Shown here: in pieces, positions 8,164-15,759 of the stretch
How the letters are laid out: the number at the start of each line of letters is the position of its first letter
How positions within the stretch are numbered: the first letter of the stretch is position 1
Origin: a virus
Reading direction: 5' to 3' (one strand)
Length of the DNA stretch: 36,373 bases
Virus record (IMG/VR): IMGVR_UViG_3300035698_014057
Span: 1 to 36,373 of that record
The notes under the pieces: generated by a model
The model's input: only the letters and a program-made list of their open reading frames with translations
What the model was told of the DNA's origin: nothing
The model's database searches: none
Translations under genes and position numbers: made by a program

Positions 8164-8230
8164 CTTTTTTTCCTTTTTTGTTTTTTGTTTTTTCTTTCGG
8201 CTTGATATTCGATATAAATTTCTTAGCCAT
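8132..8230 (-). CDS. 32-aa lysine-rich peptide overlapping the clamp-loader start
   Basis: This very short frame has a strong AAGGAGG site six bases before ATG. It encodes MAKKFISNIKPKEKTKNKKG followed by KKDGGTKNKTQA; over a third of residues are lysine. It ends TAA inside the clamp-loader gene, overlapping it by 32 bases in another frame. It may be a real small basic protein or a leader that couples translation into the clamp loader. Runs of six and seven adenines precede the overlap, so frameshifting into the loader frame is imaginable but not shown. Confidence 0.5.
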   Translation of the reverse strand: MAKKFISNIKPKEKTKNKKGKKDGGTKNKTQA

Positions 8231-8241
8231 CTGATACCTCC

Positions 8242-8511
8242 TTATTCATTTGATAGAGTTATTTCTCCAACGTAGTCCATATATCGAGTATGAATGTTCC
8301 ACGTTCCTGTAGAATCTCCTACTTTGTTACCAGCTTTATTTCTGTTTTCTGAATAAATAACAACACCTACGCCGTTCTTTCTTTCGTTTATCTCGTTATG
8401 TTCTTCTCCTGTCATTAAGATAAGCGTACCACTTTGCTCGTCCCGCATGAGTTTAGGATAAGGTTTTGTGTTTAGTTGTGTTGCTAATTCTCCCATTTTA
8501 CCTTTAATCAC
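8242..8511 (-). CDS. 89-aa hypothetical protein
   Basis: I choose the GTG at 8511 because GGAGG lies six bases upstream, a better site than that before the internal ATG at 8496. The protein begins MIKGKMGELATQLNTKPYPK, has a beta-rich middle (GTLILMTGEEHNEI, GVGVVIYSENRN), and ends YVGEITLSNE. I do not recognise the family. It overlaps the MazG-like gene by 8 bases and is followed by the 32-aa lysine-rich frame. Confidence 0.65.
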   Translation of the reverse strand: MIKGKMGELATQLNTKPYPKLMRDEQSGTLILMTGEEHNEINERKNGVGVVIYSENRNKAGNKVGDSTGTWNIHTRYMDYVGEITLSNE

Positions 8512-8980
8512 CTAAAACCTCCGTTCTGTTAATTATTTTTAGCTCCGGCTTGTCCACTACTTCCGCTTTATCATCAATTAATCTTTTAGCAACATCACCT
8601 AAATCTGTTCCAATATCATTACAGAACAAAGCGAGGCAATATAAAACCTCTCCCACAAACGATTCTAGCATTTTTCCATCTTCTTTATTTCCTAGTCGTG
8701 TTCTCATTTCTTCTACATGAGAAAGAAGTCCCATAGATTGCTTGGCTATTCTATCTACTGAATAAACAATACTTTTGCTTGCCTCAGGACGAGGGAAATA
8801 CTCCGATACAATAATTTGAAAAGTCTCCAAAGCATTTAAAGGATACATCAAAGTTGCCCCACAAAGGGAACAACAAAATGTCCCGTGAGGAGTAGTAATA
8901 AAATTCTCTGCTTGAACATCAATTACTAATTCGCCTACACTTTCTTTATGACAAGCACCACACTTCAACTTTTTGAACAT
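8504..8980 (-). CDS. Zinc-ribbon plus MazG-like protein
   Basis: The 158-residue protein joins two parts. The N-terminus (residues 8-42) has CGACH...CCSLC, a four-Cys zinc ribbon. The C-terminal half contains ESFVGEVLYCLALFCNDIG followed by TDLGDVAKRLIDDK, the helix pattern of MazG-type nucleotide pyrophosphohydrolases (metal-binding acidic positions, then GxDL and a Lys). MazG proteins hydrolyse NTPs or dNTPs, and phage versions are linked to nucleotide pools or ppGpp. In a genome that may carry modified guanine, a house-cleaning role is attractive but speculative. A strong AAAGGAG site precedes the ATG. The E-x-x-E motif of canonical MazG is only partly visible. Confidence 0.6.
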   Translation of the reverse strand: MFKKLKCGACHKESVGELVIDVQAENFITTPHGTFCCSLCGATLMYPLNALETFQIIVSEYFPRPEASKSIVYSVDRIAKQSMGLLSHVEEMRTRLGNKEDGKMLESFVGEVLYCLALFCNDIGTDLGDVAKRLIDDKAEVVDKPELKIINRTEVLGD

Positions 8981-9252
8981 ACCACTCCTTTTAATAATGT
9001 TAGATTAGCTGTTAATAGCCCTGTTATGGTTTTACAAGATTCCTTTGTTGTATGCACCATGGTAAACATAAGAACATCAATACAAAAACAAGATATATGG
9101 AAAAGTAAATCTTCTTTTTCTTCAATATGAGGAGTGGAAGAATCAACTATCTTTTTAAGTCCCATAAGTAGTTTTTCGTCTGCCCCGTTGTCTTTCAGAA
9201 TTTCTATTGTAAGGTCTGACCACTTTTTGAATCGTTTTTTATTGTTTATCAT
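8965..9252 (-). CDS. Helical hypothetical protein downstream of polymerase
   Basis: The start is uncertain: ATG at 9252 overlaps the polymerase end by 14 bases and ATG at 9276 by 38; neither has a strong ribosome site, so translation is probably coupled to polymerase. The protein (95 or 103 residues) begins MINNKKRFKKWSDLTIEILK. It continues with helices including DLLFHISCFCIDVLMFTMVH, which could be an amphipathic or buried helix. No family recognised. It overlaps the MazG-like gene by 16 bases. Confidence 0.6.
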   Translation of the reverse strand: MINNKKRFKKWSDLTIEILKDNGADEKLLMGLKKIVDSSTPHIEEKEDLLFHISCFCIDVLMFTMVHTTKESCKTITGLLTANLTLLKGVVCSKS

Positions 9253-11860
9253 ATTTCTCAAACCAATCCTTTTCATCCATCTTTTCGTGCCAGCTTCCTC
9301 CTGGCGGGGTTACCTCTGCTTCGACTTCAAGAGGGACTATAATCCAATCAAATTCTTCTGTCAGCTCTTTACTCATTATAGTTTTTGCTCTCTCTAAATA
9401 ACGTGGCACATCTTCTACGGCGACATCGGCTAATATTGAATCGTGGACTTCTATTGGGAGCCAGGCATCCAATCCTTCTTTGTATGGACCACCTATACAT
9501 TCCTTTTCAACTTCAATATAACCCCAGAGTAAACAATGGAAAGCATCACCTTGTATATCTATATTCACCGATTGATTTCTACTATACATTCCTGCATAGC
9601 GAAAGTTTGTTTTTGAAGTAAATTCACCTGTATTTAGATATTCTTCCCACTTATCAATTTTATATTGCTTGTATTCTGGAAAGAGATTCCAAAAATCCTT
9701 TTCAACTTGTTTGATATGATGGAAGAAAGTCCCTTTGCCTGTATCTACTTCTACAAGCCTCCCTCTGCCATCTTTTTGAATCTCTCCTTTGCGGTCTACA
9801 CCTGCCTTGCGTAGCACTTCAAGGAGCTGGTCTTTGTATTTCTTCACCGTAGGGTCTTTCAAAGCTTTCCATATGTCTGGACCTACTTGTGCCCAGTAAC
9901 TTCCATAGAACTCTGGGAATACAAATTTGTTCTTGGAGTAGTATCTCAAGCGTTTCATTAGTTTGGGCCACTTCTCTTTCCATTTATCCCAAAGACTTCT
10001 TGTCATAGCCCAAACACCTGCTCCCTGGTCTGTGTGCATATCGTAGTCATCCTTTAAATACTGAATCATTGTTTGGTCTTTGTGGTAGCAACAAGCAATA
10101 CGAACTTCTAAGGACTTTTCGTCAATCTCAACTAAGCATCTGCCAGGAGTAGTCTTAATCAAGGAACGAATCATCTTGCCTTGTTCAGGGTCTCGTATAG
10201 GCATGTTTTGAAAATTAGGGTCAGTAGATGAGCCACGATAGGAGATTGCAGTATGGAGAGGAAACTCGGGGCGTATTCTTCCATCGTCATTAACCTCTCT
10301 TAGTATTCCTCCAAGAAAAGTGCTTGCTGTTGTTTGCCACTTTGTCCATTCTGCAAGTGCATCCGCCAAAGGGTGCTCCATTTCTTCAAGAGCTTCCTTG
10401 TCTGTACTTCTTTCTCCTGTCTCTGTTTTATGCAGAACAGGCATTTTTAATTTATCATACAGAACCCAAAGTTTATGAGTAGAACTACCACAATCAATTT
10501 TACCAAACTTCTTCTTCCAAGCCTTTCCTATTTTCTTGCTAAGTATAAGTTCTTCAATTTCCTTCATTCGTGTATTGCAGAAAGCCAAAGATTCCTCTGC
10601 TTTTTCTTTGTCAATCAAAACACCTCTTTGTCCTTGTCGAGCAAAGGCAAGTAAAGCTCTATGGAATAACTTGTAGGCTTCTATTCGTTCATTGTCCATT
10701 TCCTTCATTTGGTCAAAGCAAACAGCCAACTCAAGCATACTATCCACAGCATTGTATCGGAGCAGTTTGTTCTTAGGTGCTTTGTGTATTCTATTAAATC
10801 CATTTGCATCTTTGCCTACCAAGTATTGTTTCATATCGGAATCATAATCTTCCATTCCATATCTCAAGAATCCCTGTGTTTTAATTGAGCTTATACTTCC
10901 GCAGTTGTTTAAGATGTGAGCCGCAAGCATCGTATCCCAATACCAGCCTTGTACTTCTATTCCATATATGACTGAACTCCAAACATGCTCAAATCTCATA
11001 TTTGAAGCCACTTTCTTGATTTTCTTTTCTTCTAATACTTTTTTAAGGTATGGGACAAATATTGGTTTCATAAAGAAAGCAAATCCTTCATCCACTCTTT
11101 CAGCAAACGAAACGGATACAACTTGGTGCCCTTTGTTATAAGGCTTTAATCCTGTTGTTTCATAGTCAAAAGCTAAGATTTTAGGCTTTCTATAATAAAG
11201 ACTTTTGAGGTACTCTATGATTTCATTATCATCTTTGAGTATATGCACATTAGAGAAGTCTCTATATGCCCTAGAACTCCCTGCAAATTGCGAATCAATC
11301 ACAGTTCTAATATCTTTACAGAAGTATAGATTTTGAGGGGTGTTTTTCTTGTTGTTTAAATACTCTGGAGAAACGACTGGACACACAAAAGTATCGTACT
11401 TGTGAAGTGGAATGTGCCACCCTCTCCACTTTTCAATTTCAAATTTAGTTTTCTTCCATCTGTCGCCTAAGACTGCAAACGTAGCTTGCCCTCCAAGAGT
11501 AATAACAGCTCTCGGTTTCAATCTGTCAATAACTTTATTTAGATTTGTACGACAAGCAGGAATAGCATCTTTATTTTTGTCGCCGTAGCAAATAGTAGCA
11601 GGGACGTACCAAAAGTCCTCTTCCAAGCTATATCCCATGTCTGCAAGAAATTCTGATAAGATGGAACCATAGTGGCTGTCGAGTAGTTCTCCACTCTCAT
11701 CTTCCGTTTTAGATACTTTACTCCCAACGAGCAGTATCCTTTCTTTGCCTTGTCCTACAGCTTTAAACTTAGGGGACTTGCAAGAAAGATACCTCCCACA
11801 TCTGGAGCAGGAAGAAGTGTGTTGCATTTTCCCTGAACTAGAAAGGAATCCCTTCCCCAT
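9239..11860 (-). CDS. DNA polymerase, family A, with N-terminal UDG-like domain and 3'-5' exonuclease
   Basis: The 873-residue protein has three parts. Residues 1-190 look like a family-4-type uracil-DNA glycosylase: Cys18, Cys21, Cys91 and Cys103 match the 4Fe-4S ligand spacing, with a LGGQAT strand. The catalytic GEAPG-like motif reads GSKVS and the HPS-like motif reads VVSPEYL, so the glycosylase may be inactive. Next comes a DnaQ-like proofreading domain (LAFDYETTGLKPY, ASNMRFEH, Y-N-A-V-D). The polymerase has motif A VEIDEKSLEVRI, an O-helix-like RYYSKNKFVFPEFYG and motif C VHDSIL, where the usual Glu after Asp is Ser. I recall UDG-like domains on some phage PolA proteins such as SPO1-type. 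Start: ATG overlapping the clamp gene's stop (TAATG). Confidence 0.93.
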   Translation of the reverse strand: MGKGFLSSSGKMQHTSSCSRCGRYLSCKSPKFKAVGQGKERILLVGSKVSKTEDESGELLDSHYGSILSEFLADMGYSLEEDFWYVPATICYGDKNKDAIPACRTNLNKVIDRLKPRAVITLGGQATFAVLGDRWKKTKFEIEKWRGWHIPLHKYDTFVCPVVSPEYLNNKKNTPQNLYFCKDIRTVIDSQFAGSSRAYRDFSNVHILKDDNEIIEYLKSLYYRKPKILAFDYETTGLKPYNKGHQVVSVSFAERVDEGFAFFMKPIFVPYLKKVLEEKKIKKVASNMRFEHVWSSVIYGIEVQGWYWDTMLAAHILNNCGSISSIKTQGFLRYGMEDYDSDMKQYLVGKDANGFNRIHKAPKNKLLRYNAVDSMLELAVCFDQMKEMDNERIEAYKLFHRALLAFARQGQRGVLIDKEKAEESLAFCNTRMKEIEELILSKKIGKAWKKKFGKIDCGSSTHKLWVLYDKLKMPVLHKTETGERSTDKEALEEMEHPLADALAEWTKWQTTASTFLGGILREVNDDGRIRPEFPLHTAISYRGSSTDPNFQNMPIRDPEQGKMIRSLIKTTPGRCLVEIDEKSLEVRIACCYHKDQTMIQYLKDDYDMHTDQGAGVWAMTRSLWDKWKEKWPKLMKRLRYYSKNKFVFPEFYGSYWAQVGPDIWKALKDPTVKKYKDQLLEVLRKAGVDRKGEIQKDGRGRLVEVDTGKGTFFHHIKQVEKDFWNLFPEYKQYKIDKWEEYLNTGEFTSKTNFRYAGMYSRNQSVNIDIQGDAFHCLLWGYIEVEKECIGGPYKEGLDAWLPIEVHDSILADVAVEDVPRYLERAKTIMSKELTEEFDWIIVPLEVEAEVTPPGGSWHEKMDEKDWFEKYDKQ

Positions 11861-12879
11861 TAGATTTCCTCGCTATCATCATCCATACGCATACACGCCA
11901 TGTATTGATAGTCGTCTGTTTCAATTTTAACTGCCTTGTCACCAACAATTATGTCGGCTTCTATCTTTAAAGCGTCCAACACTATTTCACTTTCAATGTT
12001 GAATTTGAATGTCTCGGAACTTTTTACTTTGAATCGTTCTTTGTACCACCCTCCGTCGCCTTCTCCTATCAGCATCAGAGTTCCTTTACTCGCTTTGATT
12101 GTTATATACTCATCATTGCGGTTTTCCTTTGTGAAGATACGAGCGCCATCAATAGCATCTTTCATTTCCGGTGGTAGTTTAACAATGATTCCATCAAAAT
12201 CAAAATGCTCATCGGCTACATCAAGTTCTTCCCGTTCGTCAATAGTACGAATTGCCATTATGACATCTTTCTTATTCTTAAAGAAAATCCAACCTTTGTC
12301 AATGTGAAGATGGGTTGGGTCCATTTCAGCTAAGATAGGAATATATCTTCCACAGATAAAGAAGCGAGGCATTCCTTCTTCTTTCAAGAAGTACCGCATT
12401 CCTTTAGTTTCGTCTCTCGCCATCACTACATCATTATCAACCAAGATATATTGGAACAGCTCGTTGGACAACGACTTGCCACAGCAGAAAGAAACAAAGC
12501 TCAAAATGGAAACAAAGTCCTCTTGCAGTTCTGCCCAATCTTCTGGAATGTCTAAGCTGTCAAAAGGTAAACGAATATCAGAAGTCAGAGGAACACCAGC
12601 TCTTGATTTGTCATTAGAAATAACAATCTCACCTTCTTCAACATTGACATTAACCATCTTAGTTCTGAATTGCTTTAGTACAGCAAAGAACTCTTCCGCT
12701 TTAACTGCCCCATCAAGTCCAGGAGCTATAGGATGAAAGACGGCTACCTCATCGTTGTAGGTGATGACCTTATCATCCTTGAACACAAAGCAGTTTGCTT
12801 GGTCCGTTACTTCACGTTTGGACAATCCTGGAAGAACTCCCTCCAATGTGTCTCTAAATTCTTTTTTGTTTACTTGCAT
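11860..12879 (-). CDS. Sliding clamp (DnaN-like)
   Basis: The 339-residue protein is close to the length of bacterial beta clamps and lies directly upstream of the polymerase and near the clamp loader. It opens MQVNKKEFRDTLEGVLPGLS and is made of repeated helix-strand units, with an acidic surface-type composition and DNaN-like segments such as EEFFAVLKQF, SDIRLPFDSLD and FKFNIESEIVLDAL. Family assignment rests on pattern and context rather than a single motif. Role: a ring on DNA that tethers polymerase. The ribosome binding site is AAAGGAG, and the gene overlaps the upstream gene by 10 bases and polymerase by one. Confidence 0.8.
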   Translation of the reverse strand: MQVNKKEFRDTLEGVLPGLSKREVTDQANCFVFKDDKVITYNDEVAVFHPIAPGLDGAVKAEEFFAVLKQFRTKMVNVNVEEGEIVISNDKSRAGVPLTSDIRLPFDSLDIPEDWAELQEDFVSILSFVSFCCGKSLSNELFQYILVDNDVVMARDETKGMRYFLKEEGMPRFFICGRYIPILAEMDPTHLHIDKGWIFFKNKKDVIMAIRTIDEREELDVADEHFDFDGIIVKLPPEMKDAIDGARIFTKENRNDEYITIKASKGTLMLIGEGDGGWYKERFKVKSSETFKFNIESEIVLDALKIEADIIVGDKAVKIETDDYQYMACMRMDDDSEEI

Positions 12880-13187
12880 TTGTTACGCTCCTTTATTAGT
12901 TTAAATACATAATCATCATCACCATCAGTAACAACAATTAATTTATAGATACCACCATCAATACATTCAGAAAAATTAATCATCCTTTCGCACGAAATAG
13001 AATCTCTTAATTCATTATCGTCCAACCAACCACATTGCTCACAGCCTGGACAAGATTTTCTCCGAAGCAAACGAAGTCTTGAATCTCGTCTAATTTCCCG
13101 ATTATGTACATAATTGTATTCAGTATAACGGAACAACAATCCTTTGCACGAATCTCTTTCTTTTGCTGTTTTAATTAAAAAGTCCAT
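12870..13187 (-). CDS. 105-aa protein with CPGCEQCGW motif; unknown
   Basis: The ATG at 13187 is chosen because AAAGGA lies seven bases upstream; the longer frame to 13259 would run into dpdA. The protein begins MDFLIKTAKERDSCKGLLFR and has a basic stretch RRDSRLRLLRRKSCPGCEQC, then GWLDDNELRD. A clustered C-x2-C-x2-C arrangement suggests metal binding. A C-terminal beta hairpin (GGIYKLIVVTDGDDDYVFKL) follows. I do not recognise a named family. It lies between the DpdA-like gene and the sliding clamp. Confidence 0.7.
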   Translation of the reverse strand: MDFLIKTAKERDSCKGLLFRYTEYNYVHNREIRRDSRLRLLRRKSCPGCEQCGWLDDNELRDSISCERMINFSECIDGGIYKLIVVTDGDDDYVFKLIKERNKCK

Positions 13188-13203
13188 TTTGTTTTCCTTT
13201 GTA

Positions 13204-14265
13204 CTAAAATCTACAAGCTTTGATATATGATAGTGAGGACTCTGACAAATCAACGGCATTTCCTACTTTGTCCTTTGCATCTGCTAAATCCACTTTCTCA
13301 CTCCCAGCTTTTAGAGCTATGCAACGAGCAGAACGTTTCCCATTCTCACTTCCTTTTAAGCAGTCTCCTGCCGAAATAAGAACTCCTTTATACTTACTTT
13401 CATAATCTCGAAAATGGCTTGATAGTTCAATCTGTCTCCCTGCTCCTGCTAAGTATATGTTTAATCCTATTTGTTCTGCAAATCTCATGTAATATTTTCC
13501 GTTAAAATCATATCGCTGGACATCATTATTGCACAGACCATTTTCAACTATAATTTCCTTGCCATCTTCAATGATACTTTTACCCATCTTAAAACCCTGT
13601 TCCTCAATAAAACTTAATATCATTTCCTTTTCAAGATGGGTGTATTTGTTAAAGTGGTCAGATTTGTTTCGAGCTTTGCCAGCCTCCGATACTGCAACAA
13701 TGGAGGCTGGTTTTAGCAAGTCCCACTTACCATCTGTTCTTTTCGGTATGAGTATCTTTCCATAAGCTCCCAGCTTTACATACGAGGAGCTATCAACACT
13801 ATACCAATTATATCTTTGCATCAATCTAAAACTTGTCATTGCAAATCCATGAGTTTTCCAAGGACCTTTGTCAATCTCTTTGAATACTTTGTCGCCAAAA
13901 GTAGTGTACTCATCTGCCGATATATGCTGACCCAATCCACCAATCCCAATATACTCATACTCGTCCATGTACTTGTGTAACCACTTTATATCTTCTCCAA
14001 AGTGATACACAGGAATAGGGTGTACTCCATATTCTTTTTCAATTCGCTTCTGGACATTCCAAGTTTCTTGAGGATTGAAGATAATATCAAGAGTAGCCAA
14101 CACATCATAGAACTTACCGTACTTCTGTAAATATGTACAGTAGTTATGAAAAAACGTTTTGAAGTCGTCCTCTTCCATCCATTCATAAGTTGGTCGAGCT
14201 TTGCCTCTAATGTACTTGTTAAAGAACATATGGGCTCCACTATCAAGAAAGAGATTAAACTTCAT
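13204..14265 (-). CDS. dpdA: DpdA-like DNA 7-deazaguanine transglycosylase (TGT superfamily)
   Basis: The 353-residue protein matches the tRNA-guanine transglycosylase superfamily in its DNA-acting DpdA form. FLDSGAHMFF at residues 6-15 corresponds to the DSGGFQ base-pocket motif with Asp8. IPVYHFGEDIKWLHKYMDEY followed by YIGIGGLG, and HGFAMTSFRLMQRYNWYSVD followed by SSSY, are barrel strands typical of DpdA. The Asp in YSVDSSSY is a candidate catalytic nucleophile. The C-terminus (IYLAGAGRQIELSS, LISAGDCLKGSENGKRSARC) has no clear TGT zinc cluster. Known DpdA proteins exchange guanine in DNA for a 7-deazaguanine base. FolE, QueD and QueE in the same window supply a precursor. It follows the glycosyltransferase gene with an 11-base overlap. 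Confidence 0.8.
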   Translation of the reverse strand: MKFNLFLDSGAHMFFNKYIRGKARPTYEWMEEDDFKTFFHNYCTYLQKYGKFYDVLATLDIIFNPQETWNVQKRIEKEYGVHPIPVYHFGEDIKWLHKYMDEYEYIGIGGLGQHISADEYTTFGDKVFKEIDKGPWKTHGFAMTSFRLMQRYNWYSVDSSSYVKLGAYGKILIPKRTDGKWDLLKPASIVAVSEAGKARNKSDHFNKYTHLEKEMILSFIEEQGFKMGKSIIEDGKEIIVENGLCNNDVQRYDFNGKYYMRFAEQIGLNIYLAGAGRQIELSSHFRDYESKYKGVLISAGDCLKGSENGKRSARCIALKAGSEKVDLADAKDKVGNAVDLSESSLSYIKACRF

Positions 14266-15301
14266 ATAGCTCTCCTAGCTTCGCTTCCATATTAGAAATG
14301 GCAATAGTACCATTGTACTCAAAAGCTTGTTGTTGTCCTTTTAAAGCATACTGGGCTCCTTCCCAAGTACCTCCATCATATATAAGCCCTTTGAGGGTCC
14401 TGTCAAGGTCTTTATAATCTGTGTATCTGAAAGTAGAGCTATACATTTCCTCATAGCTTAATTTGTCGGGGACTAGCGGAATACAACCTGCGAATACAGC
14501 TTCCTGCATTGCAATACCCCAAGTTTCCTGGTCTGCAAATGATAGAGCAATTTTACTTCTAGCCAAGAGATTGTAATACTCCTCTTTAGTCTTGCAAACA
14601 TCTTTTGATTTAATCCACTGCCACCCTTCTCTTATTTCTGTAGGCATACGTTCTTTTAGATTGTCGAACAGAGCAGGATTCTTTTCAGGAGCAAGTCGGT
14701 GAGGAAATACAATTATGTTCTCCTTTGTAGGAGCTTCCAGTGCATCAGTTTCTTGTGGGAAAATAGGAAAAGGATTGACTACTATCTTCCTTTCATAGCA
14801 ATCACCTAAATAGTTTGTTATTAGTTGTTTGTGAAAATTTGTGGCAACAAAAACTGTATCGTATATCTCAAACCAGCTTTTTTCTATATCCTTTGCCCAA
14901 AACCCACAACCACTCCTTGAGAGAAAATCATAAGTGTCCCATGTCCCAGCATGTAAGCAGCCTGCTATCTTGAAATTGATTTTGGCTGTATCTCTAATGT
15001 AAGCCAGCATTTCAATCCCAGGGAACCACAGGTCGTGAAAGAAGATAACATCACCATCTTTAATCAAACCACTATATAAAAAATTAACCAAAGATTGTAA
15101 TTGATTTGCTTTATAATAATTAGTTCCAAAAGCATCCAAGAACTCTCCAGTCTGAATAGTAGAGGTGAGAGGTTTACCATAAATGAAGCCCCAATTTCTG
15201 TTATGCTTGTTTGAGTATTCTTTCCACCAATTAGTCCATTGAGTAGAGTATCTTTCCTCTAGTGGCTCAATAGGAACCATAAACATTCTATTCTTTTGCA
15301 T
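14255..15301 (-). CDS. GT-B (GT4-like) glycosyltransferase
   Basis: The 348-residue protein has two Rossmann-like halves. The N-terminal half contains VIFFHDLWFPGIEML and AGCLHAGTWDTYDFLSRSG. The C-terminal half starts at IIVFPHRLAPEKNPALFDNL (the sugar-nucleotide-binding R-x4-K type region) and carries ETWGIAMQEAVFAGCIPLVP, an EX7E motif followed by the G-C/T-P turn, as in GT4 enzymes. Between DpdA and the radical SAM/FolE genes it is well placed to glycosylate the deazaguanine base in DNA, a known job of phage glucosyltransferases on other modified bases. Cell-surface sugar modification is the alternative. The ATG overlaps the upstream stop (TAATG). Confidence 0.82.
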   Translation of the reverse strand: MQKNRMFMVPIEPLEERYSTQWTNWWKEYSNKHNRNWGFIYGKPLTSTIQTGEFLDAFGTNYYKANQLQSLVNFLYSGLIKDGDVIFFHDLWFPGIEMLAYIRDTAKINFKIAGCLHAGTWDTYDFLSRSGCGFWAKDIEKSWFEIYDTVFVATNFHKQLITNYLGDCYERKIVVNPFPIFPQETDALEAPTKENIIVFPHRLAPEKNPALFDNLKERMPTEIREGWQWIKSKDVCKTKEEYYNLLARSKIALSFADQETWGIAMQEAVFAGCIPLVPDKLSYEEMYSSTFRYTDYKDLDRTLKGLIYDGGTWEGAQYALKGQQQAFEYNGTIAISNMEAKLGELYEV

Positions 15302-15504
15302 TACACCACCTTTACTGAAAAGTCAAATATACCACAATAATAAAGAGAAACCCACAAACATCCGACAATAGCAGTAAACAGGATTCCTGCCGCTATACAA
15401 TCCTGTTTGTGTTTCGATTCTTTTATTTGGTCTTGAAGTGCTTTTATCATAAAGGTGGAAGTCATCACAATATTAAGGATTAGAACTATTTTGAAAAAAA
15501 TCAT
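15301..15504 (-). CDS. Small two-helix membrane protein
   Basis: The 67-residue protein has an N-terminal hydrophobic helix (MIFFKIVLILNIVMTSTFMI), a charged linker (KALQDQIKESKHKQD), and a second hydrophobic helix (AAGILFTAIVGCLWVSLYYC). It is coupled at both ends: its start overlaps the upstream gene's TGA and its TAA overlaps the glycosyltransferase ATG. No family is recognised. It could anchor a complex, act as a spanin- or inhibitor-like small membrane protein, or be unrelated to the modification genes around it. Confidence 0.65.
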   Translation of the reverse strand: MIFFKIVLILNIVMTSTFMIKALQDQIKESKHKQDCIAAGILFTAIVGCLWVSLYYCGIFDFSVKVV

Positions 15505-15749
15505 TTCTTTACTCCTCCTTTTAACTGTTTATGCTTCTTCGGGCTGTTCATTTTTCGCACTTCACAATAAGGACAAGGTACTTTCCTATTAGGAGCTATT
15601 TGATTTTCCTTTCTGTTCTTATCTTTGTACGAAAGATACCCTACCTTGTGCGGAGTTACTATGAATCCAGAACTACAACATTTTTTACATTTTGCTCTGT
15701 CTTGTTTTTGTCCACTTTTTCTTCTAATTATTAGTTTTTTAAGTGCCAT
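15501..15749 (-). CDS. 82-aa basic zinc-finger protein
   Basis: The protein begins MALKKLIIRRKSGQKQDRAK and has CKKCCSSGF around residue 21-29 and CPYC around residue 59-62, giving two Cys pairs able to bind one zinc ion, in the style of phage DnaJ-like zinc fingers. The rest is rich in Lys and Arg, suggesting nucleic-acid contact. It has AAGGA at correct spacing and sits directly after the radical SAM gene. Function unknown; a substrate-DNA or tRNA adaptor is possible but untested. Confidence 0.65.
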   Translation of the reverse strand: MALKKLIIRRKSGQKQDRAKCKKCCSSGFIVTPHKVGYLSYKDKNRKENQIAPNRKVPCPYCEVRKMNSPKKHKQLKGGVKK

Positions 15750-15759
15750 TTTATTTTCC

